From Streptomyces aurantiacus (GTDB lineage Bacteria; Actinomycetota; Actinomycetes; Streptomycetales; Streptomycetaceae), in the NCBI RefSeq assembly GCF_027107535.1, contig NZ_CP114283.1, positions 2,170,001-2,234,000 on the forward strand: a stretch of 64,000 nucleotides of DNA, written 5' to 3'. Below, one piece after another: positions 43,471-52,286 of this stretch (positions within the stretch are counted from its first letter, which is position 1; every line of letters begins with the position of its first letter). Made by a program: the position numbers and the translations under genes. The notes below the pieces were generated by a model. It had not been told where the DNA came from, ran no database searches, and saw nothing but the letters and a program-made list of their open reading frames with translations.

Positions 43471-43505
43471 CCGACAGCCGACAGCCGACAGCCGACAGCC
43501 GACAG
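43471..43505 (+). repeat. CCGACAG x5 heptanucleotide tandem repeat
   Basis: Five exact 7-bp copies begin 1 nt after the uridine-kinase-like stop codon. Length 7 is out of phase with codons, as expected outside a gene. Confidence 0.9.
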
Positions 43506-43704
43506 CCAGAGGGTCCCGGTCCTCCGCTGACCGGGCGGATCGCCGGCTTCCCGCTGCGGGACAGGGAAGGGTGGGGCGCGGATGTCAGCCGGTGACCGCG
43601 GACCTCCGGGTGCGTATCTCCTCGTACCCGGCGAGAATGTATGGCGCCGGGACCAGCGGTGCGTGCCCGCGCCGCGCCGGCCGTCCGGCACCGGGAGGTA
43701 CTAC

Positions 43705-44133
43705 ATGACCACCGCCGGAGACATCATGCACCGCGGCGCCCAGTGGATCCCCGCACACGAGACTCTGGATCGGGCCGCACAGCTGATGCGTGAACTCAAC
43801 GTGGGCGCGCTGCCCATCAGCGACGAGAACGAACGGCTCTGCGGCATCCTCACGGACCGCGACATCGTGATCGGGTGTGTGGCCATGGGCCACGACCCGG
43901 CCCGCGTCACCGCGGGCGAGATGGCCAAGGGCACTCCACGCTGGATCGAGGCGAGCGCCGACGTCAGCGACGTGCTCGGTGAAATGCAGGGTCATCAGAT
44001 CCGTCGCCTCCCTGTGATCGACAACAAGCGCCTGGTCGGAATGATCAGCGAGTCCGATCTGGCCAGGCACCTGACGGACGAACAGCTCGCGGGCTGGGTC
44101 GAGGGCGTCTACGCGAAGGGCGCGGCACGCTGA
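43705..44133 (+). CDS. CBS domain protein
   Basis: 142 residues from ATG 43705, behind GGGAGG. Two CBS motifs: TTAGDIMHRGAQWIPAHETLDRAAQLMRELNVGALPI with CGILTDRDIVIGCV, and AKGTPRWIEASADVSDVLGEMQGHQIRRLPVID with GMISESDLARHL. The pair makes a Bateman module that binds adenosine nucleotides. In Streptomyces such stand-alone proteins are common near stress genes. Followed by a strong bidirectional terminator. Confidence 0.93.
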   Translation: MTTAGDIMHRGAQWIPAHETLDRAAQLMRELNVGALPISDENERLCGILTDRDIVIGCVAMGHDPARVTAGEMAKGTPRWIEASADVSDVLGEMQGHQIRRLPVIDNKRLVGMISESDLARHLTDEQLAGWVEGVYAKGAAR

Positions 44134-44164
44134 CGGCGTAGCTCCCAGGGCATTACGGGGAGGC

Positions 44165-44191
44165 CCCGCCCGGCAGACCGTGCCGGGCGGG
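44165..44191. terminator. Bidirectional terminator between the CBS gene and corA
   Basis: CCCGCCCGGCA (44165-44175) and TGCCGGGCGGG (44181-44191) pair over 11 bp with a 5-nt loop, between two convergent genes. Confidence 0.8.
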
Positions 44192-44196
44192 CAGCG

Positions 44197-45324
44197 TCAC
44201 AGCCAGCCGTTTCGCTTGAAACCCCGGAAGAGGGTGAAGCACGCGACGGCGATCATGCCGACCGCCAGGGGGTAGCCGAACTTCCAGTGCAGCTCCGGCA
44301 TGTGGTCGAAGTTCATGCCGTAGACACCGCAGACCATCGTCGGCACGGCGATCAGCGCCGCCCACGCCGTGATCTTCCGCATGTCCTCGTTCTGCGCGAC
44401 GCTGACCTGTGCGAGATGCGCCTGCAGGATCGAGTTGAGCAGTTCGTCGAACGCGGCTATCTGCTCGGCGGCTCGCAGCTGGTGGTCGGAGACGTCCCGG
44501 AAATAGGCCTGTATCTCCGGGTCGATCACCCGTATCGGCCGCGTGGCGAGATCCATGATGGGCCGGCCCAGCGGGACCACTGCCCGCTTCAGCTCGAGCA
44601 GTTCACGCTTGAGCTGGTAGATGCGCCCGGGGTCGGCCCGCGCGCCGTTCTCCGCGAACACGTCCGTCTCGACCTCGTCGATGTCCTCCTGGACGGCGTC
44701 CGTGACGTTCAGATAGTCGTCCACCACATGGTCCGCGATGGCGTGCAGTACGGCGGCCGGCCCCTTGGCGAGCTGCTGCGGGTCGGCCTCCAGCTCCTCG
44801 CGCAGCGGGCCGAGGGAACCATGCCGACCGTGCCGCACGGTGACCACGAAGTCCCGGCCGACGAACACCATGATCTCGCCGGTGTTCACCACTTCGCTGG
44901 TCGCCGTCAGTTCGGTGTGTTCGACGTAGCAGACCGTCTTGAACACCGCGAACAGCGTCTCGCCGTACCGCTCCAGCTTCGGGCGCTGGTGGGCGTCCAC
45001 CGCGTCCTCGACGGCCAGCGGGTGCAGATCGAAGAGCTCGGCGATGCCCGCGAACTCCACCTCGGTCGGCTCGTGCAGCCCGAGCCAGACGAAGCCGCCG
45101 TCGGCCTTGCGGATCCGCTCCACCGTCTCGACCAGATCGCGGCCGGCCGGGACCCTGGCCCCTTCCTCGTACGCCACGCAGTTCACGACCGCGGAACCCA
45201 GCGGTGACCGGGCGGGGTGGCTCAGGTCGACACGAGTGCGCCGCCGTGTCAGCCGTGCCACTCTGCGGAGGCCGCCGACCTTGCTCAGGCCTGTGACCTT
45301 CCGCAGATTCACTGCCATGGACAT
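44197..45324 (-). CDS. corA: Magnesium/cobalt transport protein CorA
   Basis: 375 residues. Large cytoplasmic N-terminal domain ending in a long helix (EQIAAFDELLNSILQAHLAQVSVAQNEDMRKITAWAALIAVPTM), then two membrane helices with the selectivity motif YGMNFDHMPEL between them and a basic end FRGFKRNGWL. Forms a homopentameric Mg2+ channel. ATG 45324. The first 45 residues are basic and beyond the usual CorA domain. A 20-bp palindrome lies 92 nt upstream. Confidence 0.94.
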   Translation of the reverse strand: MSMAVNLRKVTGLSKVGGLRRVARLTRRRTRVDLSHPARSPLGSAVVNCVAYEEGARVPAGRDLVETVERIRKADGGFVWLGLHEPTEVEFAGIAELFDLHPLAVEDAVDAHQRPKLERYGETLFAVFKTVCYVEHTELTATSEVVNTGEIMVFVGRDFVVTVRHGRHGSLGPLREELEADPQQLAKGPAAVLHAIADHVVDDYLNVTDAVQEDIDEVETDVFAENGARADPGRIYQLKRELLELKRAVVPLGRPIMDLATRPIRVIDPEIQAYFRDVSDHQLRAAEQIAAFDELLNSILQAHLAQVSVAQNEDMRKITAWAALIAVPTMVCGVYGMNFDHMPELHWKFGYPLAVGMIAVACFTLFRGFKRNGWL

Positions 45325-45416
45325 CTGGATCTCCTTGCGTGGATCTCCTCGCGCCGCCCTCTGCGCCTTGCCGCGGCCAGTCTGCCAGGATGTTTTGGCG
45401 GCCGGTTACGCCTGGG

Positions 45417-45436
45417 GGAACGGAACATTCCGTTCC
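45417..45436. promoter_or_regulatory. 20-bp operator-like palindrome
   Basis: GGAACGGAA-CA-TTCCGTTCC (45417-45436) is a perfect 9-2-9 inverted repeat in the shared upstream region of corA and the methyltransferase gene. No regulator gene is adjacent. Confidence 0.6.
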
Positions 45437-45557
45437 GGAACCACTGCTTCGCCCGATGCTGACGGGGCGTCGGGGCCGCGGATCCGCCGAGTGCGACGCG
45501 CTCGCGCCGGGAGCGTCGACCACTCCGGACAAGATGGATAAATGGGATGATCAGCGC

Positions 45558-46352
45558 ATGATGCGAACCGACGCGCACCTCCTCGACAACCGCCAGCCCG
45601 ATGCGGGGCAGCGTTTCGACGCCCTCGCCGCTCTCTTCGACCCCACGACGTTCCGGCACATCGAACGGTTCGGCATCGGCTCCGGCTGGCGCTGCTGGGA
45701 GGTGGGCGCCGGAGGCATGTCCGTGGTGTCCTGGCTCGCCAAGCGGGTCGGCCCCACCGGACGGGTCGTCGCGACCGACCTCGACACCTCATGGGCGCCC
45801 TCGAGCGTTCGCCCGCCGATCCAGCTGCGCGTCCACGACGTGGGCGTCGACGAGCCGCCGGGGGAGGGCTTCGACCTCGTGCACGCCCGACTCGTCCTCG
45901 CTCATGTGCCGGACAGGGAGCGGGCGTTGTACTCGATGATCAGGGCGCTGCGGCCCGGCGGACGACTTCTGGTCGAGGAGGCCGACCCCACGATGCAGCC
46001 GTTGGCCTGCCCGGACGAGCGCGGCCCCGAGCAGCAGCTCGCCAACCGGCTGCGCCATGCGGTGCGAGACACGCTCGCCGAAAGCGGCGTCGAACCGGCG
46101 TACGGGCGCAGGCTTCCCCGGCTGCTCCGCGAGGCCGGACTGCGGCAGGTCGAGGCCGACGCGTACTTCCCCATCACCGCTTCCGCCTGCCGGGCGCTCG
46201 AGTCCGAGACGGTCGGCCAGGTCCGTGACCAGCTCGTCGCGGCGGGCCTCGCCACCGACCAGGACATCGACCGCCACCTGGCGAACGTCGCCGCGGGCGG
46301 GATGGACCTGACCACGGCTCCACTGATCTCGGCATGGGGACGCAAGGTGTAG
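45558..46352 (+). CDS. SAM-dependent methyltransferase (UbiE/COQ5-like)
   Basis: 264 residues from ATG 45558; ATG 45534 is an alternative, and no clear ribosome site decides between them. Motif I is CWEVGAGGMSVVSWLAKRVG, acidic strand VVATDLDTSW, motif II-like GFDLVHARLVLAHVPD, motif III-like LRPGGRLLVEEADP. The C-terminal 100 residues form a helical cap (LPRLLREAGLRQVEADAYFPI). Substrate unknown. Confidence 0.87.
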   Translation: MMRTDAHLLDNRQPDAGQRFDALAALFDPTTFRHIERFGIGSGWRCWEVGAGGMSVVSWLAKRVGPTGRVVATDLDTSWAPSSVRPPIQLRVHDVGVDEPPGEGFDLVHARLVLAHVPDRERALYSMIRALRPGGRLLVEEADPTMQPLACPDERGPEQQLANRLRHAVRDTLAESGVEPAYGRRLPRLLREAGLRQVEADAYFPITASACRALESETVGQVRDQLVAAGLATDQDIDRHLANVAAGGMDLTTAPLISAWGRKV

Positions 46353-46364
46353 TGCCCGGGCGGG

Positions 46365-47285
46365 CTACGCCGCTCGCTCCGGCCTCCCGCCCACCTGCTC
46401 CACCGCTCGTGCCCCGGCTCGGCACCCCTCGGTGACCGCCTCCTCCGGCCGGCCGCCGCCCAGCAGCGTGGCCAGGAAGGCGCCGGTGAAGGCGTCACCG
46501 GCGCCCGTGGTGTCGACGGGAGCCGCCGGTTTTGCCGGAACCCGGGCCCGGACCGCCCCCGACCGGGCGACGAGGGCCCCGGCGTCGCCCTGCTTGACCA
46601 CCACCAGCGGAATGAGCCGGCTCAGCTTGGCCGCCGCGTCCCCCGCATCGGGCAGGCCTGTGAGCAGACAGGCCTCGTCCCGGCTCGGCAGCAGGACGTC
46701 GACCCCCTCGACGAGCGAGAGGAAACGGTCCGCGCCCAGCACGGCGAGGAACCCCGCCGAGGCGGGATCCACGCTCACCGGTACACCACGCGCGCGTGCC
46801 GACTCCAGCGCCGCCGCCACCAGAGCCCGGCACGGCTCGGAGAAGAACAGGTAGCCCGACAGGTGCAGCCACGCGACCCCGTCAAGGAGCGCCGGCGACC
46901 AGTCGTCCGCACTGAGTCGCAGGGACGCACCGCTGTCCGTGAGGAACGTGCGCTCCGCCGAGGCATCCGCGTCCACCAGGCAGATCACCGTCCCCGTCGG
47001 CGCCCGCGGGTCGACGACCAGATGGGGCCGCACTCCGCAGTCCACCAGTTCCCGCTCGTGCCACGCGGCGGAGTCGGCACCGACCCGGCCGAGGAACCGC
47101 ACCTCCGTACCGCCCCGACGGGCCGCCCAGCACGCGACGTTGGCGCCCGCGCCGCCCGGCACGGTCCGGACGGCGGCGGCCGTGTCGGTGCCCGGCGCGA
47201 GGGGCCCGCGGTGCCGGGCCACGACGTCCGTGATGACGTCACCGACGACAAGAAGAGCCCCACCGGAGCCTCCCGCCCCGGTCAC
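46365..47285 (-). CDS. psuK: Pseudouridine kinase (PfkB family)
   Basis: 306 residues from GTG 47285, overlapping the psuG stop by 4 bp. PfkB/ribokinase fold: LLVVGDVITDVVARHRG, the first motif GGAGANVACWAARRGG, and the second motif DTTGAGDAFTGAFLATLLGGG with the catalytic Asp. In pseudouridine breakdown it makes pseudouridine-5'-phosphate for the lyase PsuG. The coupling with psuG supports this assignment over other sugars. Confidence 0.88.
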   Translation of the reverse strand: MTGAGGSGGALLVVGDVITDVVARHRGPLAPGTDTAAAVRTVPGGAGANVACWAARRGGTEVRFLGRVGADSAAWHERELVDCGVRPHLVVDPRAPTGTVICLVDADASAERTFLTDSGASLRLSADDWSPALLDGVAWLHLSGYLFFSEPCRALVAAALESARARGVPVSVDPASAGFLAVLGADRFLSLVEGVDVLLPSRDEACLLTGLPDAGDAAAKLSRLIPLVVVKQGDAGALVARSGAVRARVPAKPAAPVDTTGAGDAFTGAFLATLLGGGRPEEAVTEGCRAGARAVEQVGGRPERAA

Positions 47286-48187
47286 CCCTGCGCCCAGGCC
47301 GCCGCGATCCCGCCCGCGAGCCGTACGTTGCCGCGCACCGCCGCGAGGTTGGCCTCCAGTGACGCCCCGTCGGTGTGGCGCACCAGGTGGTCGAGGAGGA
47401 AAGGAGTGACCGCCTGGCCGCTCACGCCCTCCGCCTCGCACGCGTGCAGCGCGTCGGCCAGCACGCGCGCGTGGAGCCCGGGATCGAGCTGTTGCGCCTC
47501 GGGCACGGGATTGGCGACGATCAGCGCCGACTCGGGCCCGTCCAGCGCGTCCTGCGCGCGCATGACGGCCGCGACCTCGCCGGGCGACTCCAGTGTCCAG
47601 TCCACCGGGTGTCCCGAGTCCGACAGGTAGAAGCCGGGAAAGCGCGTCGTCCCGTATCCGGCGACCGCGACCCCCAGTGTCTCCAGGCGTTGCAGGGTCG
47701 CCGGCACGTCCAGGATCGACTTCACCCCCGCGCACACCACCGTGATCCGGGTACGGGCGAGGAGCCCGAGGTCGGCGGACTCGTCCTGCGTCGCCGTCCA
47801 CTCCCTGTGCACACCCCCGAGGCCGCCCGTGGCGAACACCCGCACACCTGCCTGCGCGGCCAGCAGCGCCGTCGCCGACACCGTGGTGGCCCCGCTGGCT
47901 CCGGCGGCGACCGCGAGCGGCAGATCGCGATGCCCGAGCTTGCGGATGCCGTCCTCGTTGGCGACCCGCTCCACCTGCTCCTTGTCGAGGCCCACGTGGG
48001 GTCGCCCGTCGAGCACGGCGATCGTCGCCGGAACGGCGCCCTCCCGGCGTACGGCGTCCTCCAGTTCCACGGCCACCTGGAGATTGCGCGGACGCGGCAG
48101 TCCGTGCGCGATGATCGTGGACTCCAGTGCCACCACGGGCCGCCCCGCGGCCAGCGCCTCCCGCACCTCTTCGGACACCACCAGCAC
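47282..48187 (-). CDS. psuG: Pseudouridine-5'-phosphate glycosidase
   Basis: 301 residues. Cleaves pseudouridine-5'-phosphate reversibly to uracil and ribose-5-phosphate. Family segments: VVALESTIIAHGLPRPRNL, AVPATIAVLDGRPHVGL, GASGATTVSATALLAAQAGVRVFATGGLGGVHRE, VVCAGVKSILDVPATLQRLETLGVAVAGY, NPVPEAQQL and GQAVTPFLLDHL. The GTG start at 48187 opens with LVVSEEV. First gene of the psuG-psuK operon; no pseudouridine transporter is in the window. Confidence 0.96.
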   Translation of the reverse strand: MLVVSEEVREALAAGRPVVALESTIIAHGLPRPRNLQVAVELEDAVRREGAVPATIAVLDGRPHVGLDKEQVERVANEDGIRKLGHRDLPLAVAAGASGATTVSATALLAAQAGVRVFATGGLGGVHREWTATQDESADLGLLARTRITVVCAGVKSILDVPATLQRLETLGVAVAGYGTTRFPGFYLSDSGHPVDWTLESPGEVAAVMRAQDALDGPESALIVANPVPEAQQLDPGLHARVLADALHACEAEGVSGQAVTPFLLDHLVRHTDGASLEANLAAVRGNVRLAGGIAAAWAQG

Positions 48188-48286
48188 GCGCGTGCCTCCT
48201 GTCTGTCGGTTCTCCCCTCATCCCTGGCGGGCGACGCGCCCGGCCAAACCCTTGAGGCCGGCTCAAGAGGGCAGCAGTCTGAGGGC

Positions 48287-48715
48287 ATGACGGACAACAC
48301 GACACGTCTCGACCATGTAGTCCTCTGGGTACGCGACCCCGTCGCCTCGGCCGACTTCTACGAGAAGGCGGTGGGTCTCGAACCCCTCAGGGTCACCGAG
48401 TTCGCCGAGGGAAAGGCGTCCTTCCCTTCCGTACGCCTCAACGAGGAGACCATCTTCGACCTGGCACCCCTGACGATGGCCGCGCGCATGAACGTCGTGC
48501 CCGGCGCCGCCGACAGCGCGGGCCACCCGGTCAATCACGTGTGCCTGTCGCTCACGGGCGAGGCCTTCGACGCGCTCCACGCCCGCCTGGAGGAACGCGC
48601 CGTACCGCTCTCGGACTTCACGTACGACGCTTTCGGCGCCCGCGGAAAGGCCAGGCGGAGCTTCTACTTCAGGGACCCGGACGGAAACATCTTCGAGGCC
48701 CGGCACTACGAGTAG
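48287..48715 (+). CDS. VOC family protein (glyoxalase-like)
   Basis: 142 residues from ATG 48287. Vicinal-oxygen-chelate fold with two beta-alpha-beta units: RLDHVVLWVRDPVASADFYEKAVGLE and HPVNHVCLSLTGEAFDALHARLEER. Metal-site residues likely are His10, His87 region and Glu at the end of IFEARHYE. Activities range from dioxygenase to bleomycin binding; none is favoured here. Divergent from psuG. It ends at a strong hairpin shared with the convergent dehydrogenase gene. Confidence 0.87.
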   Translation: MTDNTTRLDHVVLWVRDPVASADFYEKAVGLEPLRVTEFAEGKASFPSVRLNEETIFDLAPLTMAARMNVVPGAADSAGHPVNHVCLSLTGEAFDALHARLEERAVPLSDFTYDAFGARGKARRSFYFRDPDGNIFEARHYE

Positions 48716-48721
48716 TTCTCA

Positions 48722-48745
48722 GCCACCGCCACCGCCACCGCCACC
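48722..48745 (+). repeat. GCCACC x4 hexanucleotide repeat
   Basis: Four exact units right after the VOC stop codon. Confidence 0.8.
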
Positions 48746-48764
48746 GCGGACCATCGACCGAGGG

Positions 48765-48798
48765 AAACGGGGTGCCCACGAGCAGGGGCACCCCGTTT
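48765..48798. terminator. Bidirectional terminator between VOC and fdhA genes
   Basis: A 13-bp perfect stem, 48765-48777 with 48786-48798, with an AAA/TTT end on each side, giving a short T-run for both directions. Confidence 0.88.
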
Positions 48799-48823
48799 GA
48801 CGAGGCATCGCCCGGCCGGTTCC

Positions 48824-50050
48824 TCAGACGGGCTGTATCCCGTTCAGCACCCCGTGCGGATCCAGCACGTACTTGCGGCCGGCGCCCTGGTCGAACTCGG
48901 CGTAGCCGCGCGGTGCGTCGTCCAGACCGATCACCGTCGCGTTGACGGCCTTGGCGATGTGCACCCTCTCGTGCAGGATCGCCTTCATCAGCCCTCGGTG
49001 GTACCGCATCACAGGGCACTGACCTGTCGTGAAGCGATGGCTCTTCGCCCATCCCAGGCCGAGGCGCACCTTGAGCGTCCCGGTCCGCGCGTCCTGGTCG
49101 GCCCCGCCGGGATCGTCCGTGACGTACAGGCCCGGAATACCCAGCGCACCGCCCGCGCGCGTGATGCCCATCAGCGAGTTGAGCACCGTGGCGGGCGCCT
49201 CCGGAGCGTCGGGGCCATGGGCCCGCGCCTCGAAGCCGACCGCGTCGACGGCCGCGTCCACCTCCGGCTCACCCAGGATCTGCTCGATCTGCTCGCCGAC
49301 GTCGCCCCGGCTGACGTCGACCGTCTCGCAGCCGAAACTCCGCGCCTGCGCGAGACGTTCGGCGTTCAGGTCGCCGACGATGACGACGGCCGCACCGAGC
49401 AGCTGCGCCGACGCCGCGGCCGCGAGACCGACCGGGCCCGCACCGGCGACGTACACCGTCGATCCCACTTCGGTCCCCGCGGTCACCGCGCCGTGGAAGC
49501 CGGTCGGGAAGATGTCGGACAGCATGGTCAGGTCGAGGAGCTTCTCGCGTGCCTGGTCCCGGTCCGGGAACCGCAGCAGGTTGAAGTCCGCGTACGGGAC
49601 CATGGCGTACTCCGCCTGGCCTCCGACCCAGCCGCCCATGTCGACATAGCCGTAGGCCGCCCCGGGGCGGGCCGGGTTGACGTTCAGGCAGATGCCGCTC
49701 GCGCGCTCCTTGCAGTTGCGGCACCGTCCGCAGGCGATGTTGAAGGGCACCGAGACGATGTCCCCGACCTCGACGAACTCGACGTCCGGGCCGCGCTCGA
49801 CGACCTCTCCGGTGATTTCGTGCCCGAGGACAAGGCCCTCGGGCGCTGTCGTACGGCCGCGCACCATGTGCTGGTCGCTGCCGCAGATGTTGCTGGCGAG
49901 TACTTTCAGGATGACTCCGTGCCGGCACGTGCGGCCGACGTTCGCGGCGGCCACCCCCGGCCCGTCCTGCAGTTCGAGCGTCGGGTAGTCGATGGTCCTG
50001 ACTTCCACCGCGCCCGGTTTGAGGTACGCGACTGCCCTGTTCCCGCTCAT
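48824..50050 (-). CDS. fdhA: Glutathione-independent formaldehyde dehydrogenase
   Basis: 408 residues from ATG 50050, whose N-terminus is SGNRAVAYLKPGAVEV. Zinc-dependent medium-chain alcohol dehydrogenase. Catalytic zinc region: ASNICGSDQHM (Cys) and GHEITGEV (His-Glu). Structural zinc loop: CGRCRNCKERASGIC. NAD site GAGPVGLAAAASAQLLGAAVVIVGD. The length and the inserted AAYGYVDMGGWVGGQAEYAMVP block match the Pseudomonas putida FdhA type that carries out dismutation of aldehydes with tightly bound NAD. It removes formaldehyde without glutathione or mycothiol. Confidence 0.93.
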   Translation of the reverse strand: MSGNRAVAYLKPGAVEVRTIDYPTLELQDGPGVAAANVGRTCRHGVILKVLASNICGSDQHMVRGRTTAPEGLVLGHEITGEVVERGPDVEFVEVGDIVSVPFNIACGRCRNCKERASGICLNVNPARPGAAYGYVDMGGWVGGQAEYAMVPYADFNLLRFPDRDQAREKLLDLTMLSDIFPTGFHGAVTAGTEVGSTVYVAGAGPVGLAAAASAQLLGAAVVIVGDLNAERLAQARSFGCETVDVSRGDVGEQIEQILGEPEVDAAVDAVGFEARAHGPDAPEAPATVLNSLMGITRAGGALGIPGLYVTDDPGGADQDARTGTLKVRLGLGWAKSHRFTTGQCPVMRYHRGLMKAILHERVHIAKAVNATVIGLDDAPRGYAEFDQGAGRKYVLDPHGVLNGIQPV

Positions 50051-50166
50051 ACGTGATCGCCGTCCCTTCGGCCCCCGTGCCTTCGGATGCCAGTGGCTGT
50101 ACGCAGGGCGGAGTCTGCTACCGCCACGCCGTTCCGGCCAGCCTTCGCGCGGGCCCCGTGGGCCCT

Positions 50167-51438
50167 TCACGACCGGGAGGGCCGGCCCCTGGTGAACAGC
50201 ACCAGCGCGCCGAGCGGCAGCAGCAGACAGGCGGCGACGAGGTTCAGCCAGCCGTAGCTCGCCTGGGCGACGACGAGACCGGCGGCGGCCCCGCCGAGCC
50301 CCGCGGCCGTGTTCATGGTCAGGTCGGACAGCCCCTGCGCGGCAGCACGCGCGGGCTGGGGCACGGAGTCGGTCAGGAGCGCGGAGCCGGAGACGAGCCC
50401 CGCGGACCAGCCGAGACCCAGCAGGAAGAGCCCGGCGGCGGTCTGCTCGTGGTCGGCACCCGCGGTACCCGCGAGGAGCGCGGCACAGGCCAGCAGCGCC
50501 ACGGCGAGAGCGATCACCGGCAGACGCCCGAACCGGTCGGACAGCCGCCCCATGACGGGCGAGAACGCGTACATCCCCGCGATGTGGATGCTGATGACGA
50601 GCCCGATCAGATCGATGCCCGCCCCGTGGTGGCCGAGGTCCAGGGGCGTCATCGACATGACCGACACCATCGCCGTGTGCGACACGGCCACCGTGACCAG
50701 GGCGAGCCGTGCACGCGGGGACGCCCGGACGGCGGCCGCCCCCGCCCTGATGGACCGCGCGGCGGGCGACTGTTCCTCGACCGGCGCCAGCGCGCGGGCG
50801 GTCAGGAGCGGATCGGGCCGCAGCAGCACCGCCACCAGCAGCGCCGATATGAGGAAGACCCCGGCTGCCCACAGGAAGGGGCCCCCCGCCTCCGGTATGC
50901 CGAGCCCGGAGACGCTGCGGCCGGCGGGCGCCGCGATGTTGGGGCCGAGGACCGCGCCGATCGTCGTGGCCCACACGACGTTCGAGATGGCGCGTGCCCG
51001 CTGCTCGGGCTCGGCCAGGTCGGCGGCCGCGAACCGCGCCTGCAGATTCGCCGACGAGGCCGCGCCGAAGCCCGCCATGCCGGCCAGCAGCAGCGGAAAG
51101 CTGCCCACGGCCGCGCCGACCACGACGACCCCCGCTCCCAGCGCTCCGACGAGGTAGGCCAGGACGAGCCCCGGCCGGCGCCCGCGCGCGGTCATCAGCG
51201 CGGCCAGCGGTACCGAGAGGACCGCTGTCCCGGCGACGGTCGCGGTGGGCGCGAGCCCGGCGAGCGCCTCGGTACCGGCGACCTCCTGGGCCAGGATCAC
51301 GGCGAGCGCGATCCCCGTGGCCACACCGAGCCCGCCGAGGATCTGACTGGCTATGAGCACGGCCGAGGTCCGGCGTCGCAAGGCGGACAGTCCGGCCGCG
51401 TCGAAAGGCGCGCCGACCTGGCGCTCGACGGCGGTCAC
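50167..51438 (-). CDS. MFS transporter
   Basis: 423 residues from GTG 51438 with 12 membrane helices in two halves. Helix 2-3 loop has ALMTARGRRPGLVLAYLVG, the mid-protein loop is MGRLSDRFGRLPVIALAVAL. This is the drug/sugar exporter branch of the major facilitator superfamily. No partner gene gives a substrate; it lies 116 nt downstream of fdhA's start region in the same direction, with a different family neighbour. Confidence 0.88.
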   Translation of the reverse strand: MTAVERQVGAPFDAAGLSALRRRTSAVLIASQILGGLGVATGIALAVILAQEVAGTEALAGLAPTATVAGTAVLSVPLAALMTARGRRPGLVLAYLVGALGAGVVVVGAAVGSFPLLLAGMAGFGAASSANLQARFAAADLAEPEQRARAISNVVWATTIGAVLGPNIAAPAGRSVSGLGIPEAGGPFLWAAGVFLISALLVAVLLRPDPLLTARALAPVEEQSPAARSIRAGAAAVRASPRARLALVTVAVSHTAMVSVMSMTPLDLGHHGAGIDLIGLVISIHIAGMYAFSPVMGRLSDRFGRLPVIALAVALLACAALLAGTAGADHEQTAAGLFLLGLGWSAGLVSGSALLTDSVPQPARAAAQGLSDLTMNTAAGLGGAAAGLVVAQASYGWLNLVAACLLLPLGALVLFTRGRPSRS

Positions 51439-51636
51439 CGCGACCCCGCCCGAGTGGGGAGACCGACGGCGGCTACGCCACCCGGGCCGGTGAACTGCAC
51501 CGGGTCGGACGCGTGCACACGAGTGAAGCAGAACGTGGTCACCGGCATGGTCTCCCCCTCGTCCTGTCTCCAGGACCCCTCACGAACAGCGACTTCGGAG
51601 CCGATCCTGCAACACGCCCCCTGAGAAGGGCATCCC

Positions 51637-52191
51637 TCAGAACAAGGGCTCCGGCAGCACACCCTCCAGCGCCAGCAGCTTCCGCTTCGTCTCCACGCCG
51701 CCCCCGAACCCGCCGATGCCGCCGTCGCGCTCCACGACCCGGTGACAGGGCACGACGACCGGCAGCGGATTGGCTCCCATGGCCATCCCCACCGCCTGGG
51801 CCGCCCCCGGCCGGCCGACCCGACGCGCCAGGTCGCCATAGCCCACCACCGCCCCGTAGGGAACGCCGGACGACAGCTCGCGGAGCACCTGGCGGTTGAA
51901 CCCGGAGATCAGGGACCAGTCCAGCGGCAGTTCGAAGTCGTGGAGCTCGCCCGCGAAGTACGCCGCGACCTGGCGTATCGCCTCGGCCAGCAACGGGGAC
52001 TCCGGGGCTTCGACGGGCTCGGTGCCGAACCGGGAGCCGAGCCGCTCGAGCGTCCTGTCGCGCACCGCGTCCGTGGCGTGGAAGGCAACGCTGACCAGGC
52101 CCTCGCCGGTCGCCGCCAGCAGTAGCGGGCCGATGCCGCTGTCGACGACGGCCCACACCACCCGCTGCTCGTTCTGCCCATGGCTGTTCAT
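51637..52191 (-). CDS. ogt: Methylated-DNA-[protein]-cysteine S-methyltransferase
   Basis: 184 residues from ATG 52191. Repairs O6-alkylguanine by moving the alkyl group to its own Cys. The active-site motif PVVVPCHRVVERDGGIGGFGGGVETKRKLLALEG holds PCHRV and the conserved Glu. The N-terminal domain (residues 10-85) contains GPLLLAATGEGLVSVAFH. Single use, stoichiometric repair. It follows the secreted glpQ gene, separated by a strong terminator. Confidence 0.95.
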   Translation of the reverse strand: MNSHGQNEQRVVWAVVDSGIGPLLLAATGEGLVSVAFHATDAVRDRTLERLGSRFGTEPVEAPESPLLAEAIRQVAAYFAGELHDFELPLDWSLISGFNRQVLRELSSGVPYGAVVGYGDLARRVGRPGAAQAVGMAMGANPLPVVVPCHRVVERDGGIGGFGGGVETKRKLLALEGVLPEPLF

Positions 52192-52220
52192 GCGCTCCAC
52201 GGTACGGCGCACCACTGACA

Positions 52221-52266
52221 ACGCCGGTGGGCGTGGACGCCCACCGGCGTCCACGCCCACCGGCGT
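52221..52266 (-). terminator. glpQ terminator
   Basis: An 18-bp perfect stem, 52221-52238 with 52249-52266, and a 10-nt loop, 20 nt after the glpQ stop and 30 nt before ogt. Both flanking genes read in the minus direction. Confidence 0.85.
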
Positions 52267-52286
52267 GGGTCCGTTAACCCAAGGGC

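Noticed and set aside
46365..48305. Single 646-residue protein covering psuK and psuG
   Set aside because: Only the second half matches PfkB kinase; the first half is an out-of-frame reading of psuG. The GTG at 47285 is the real start.
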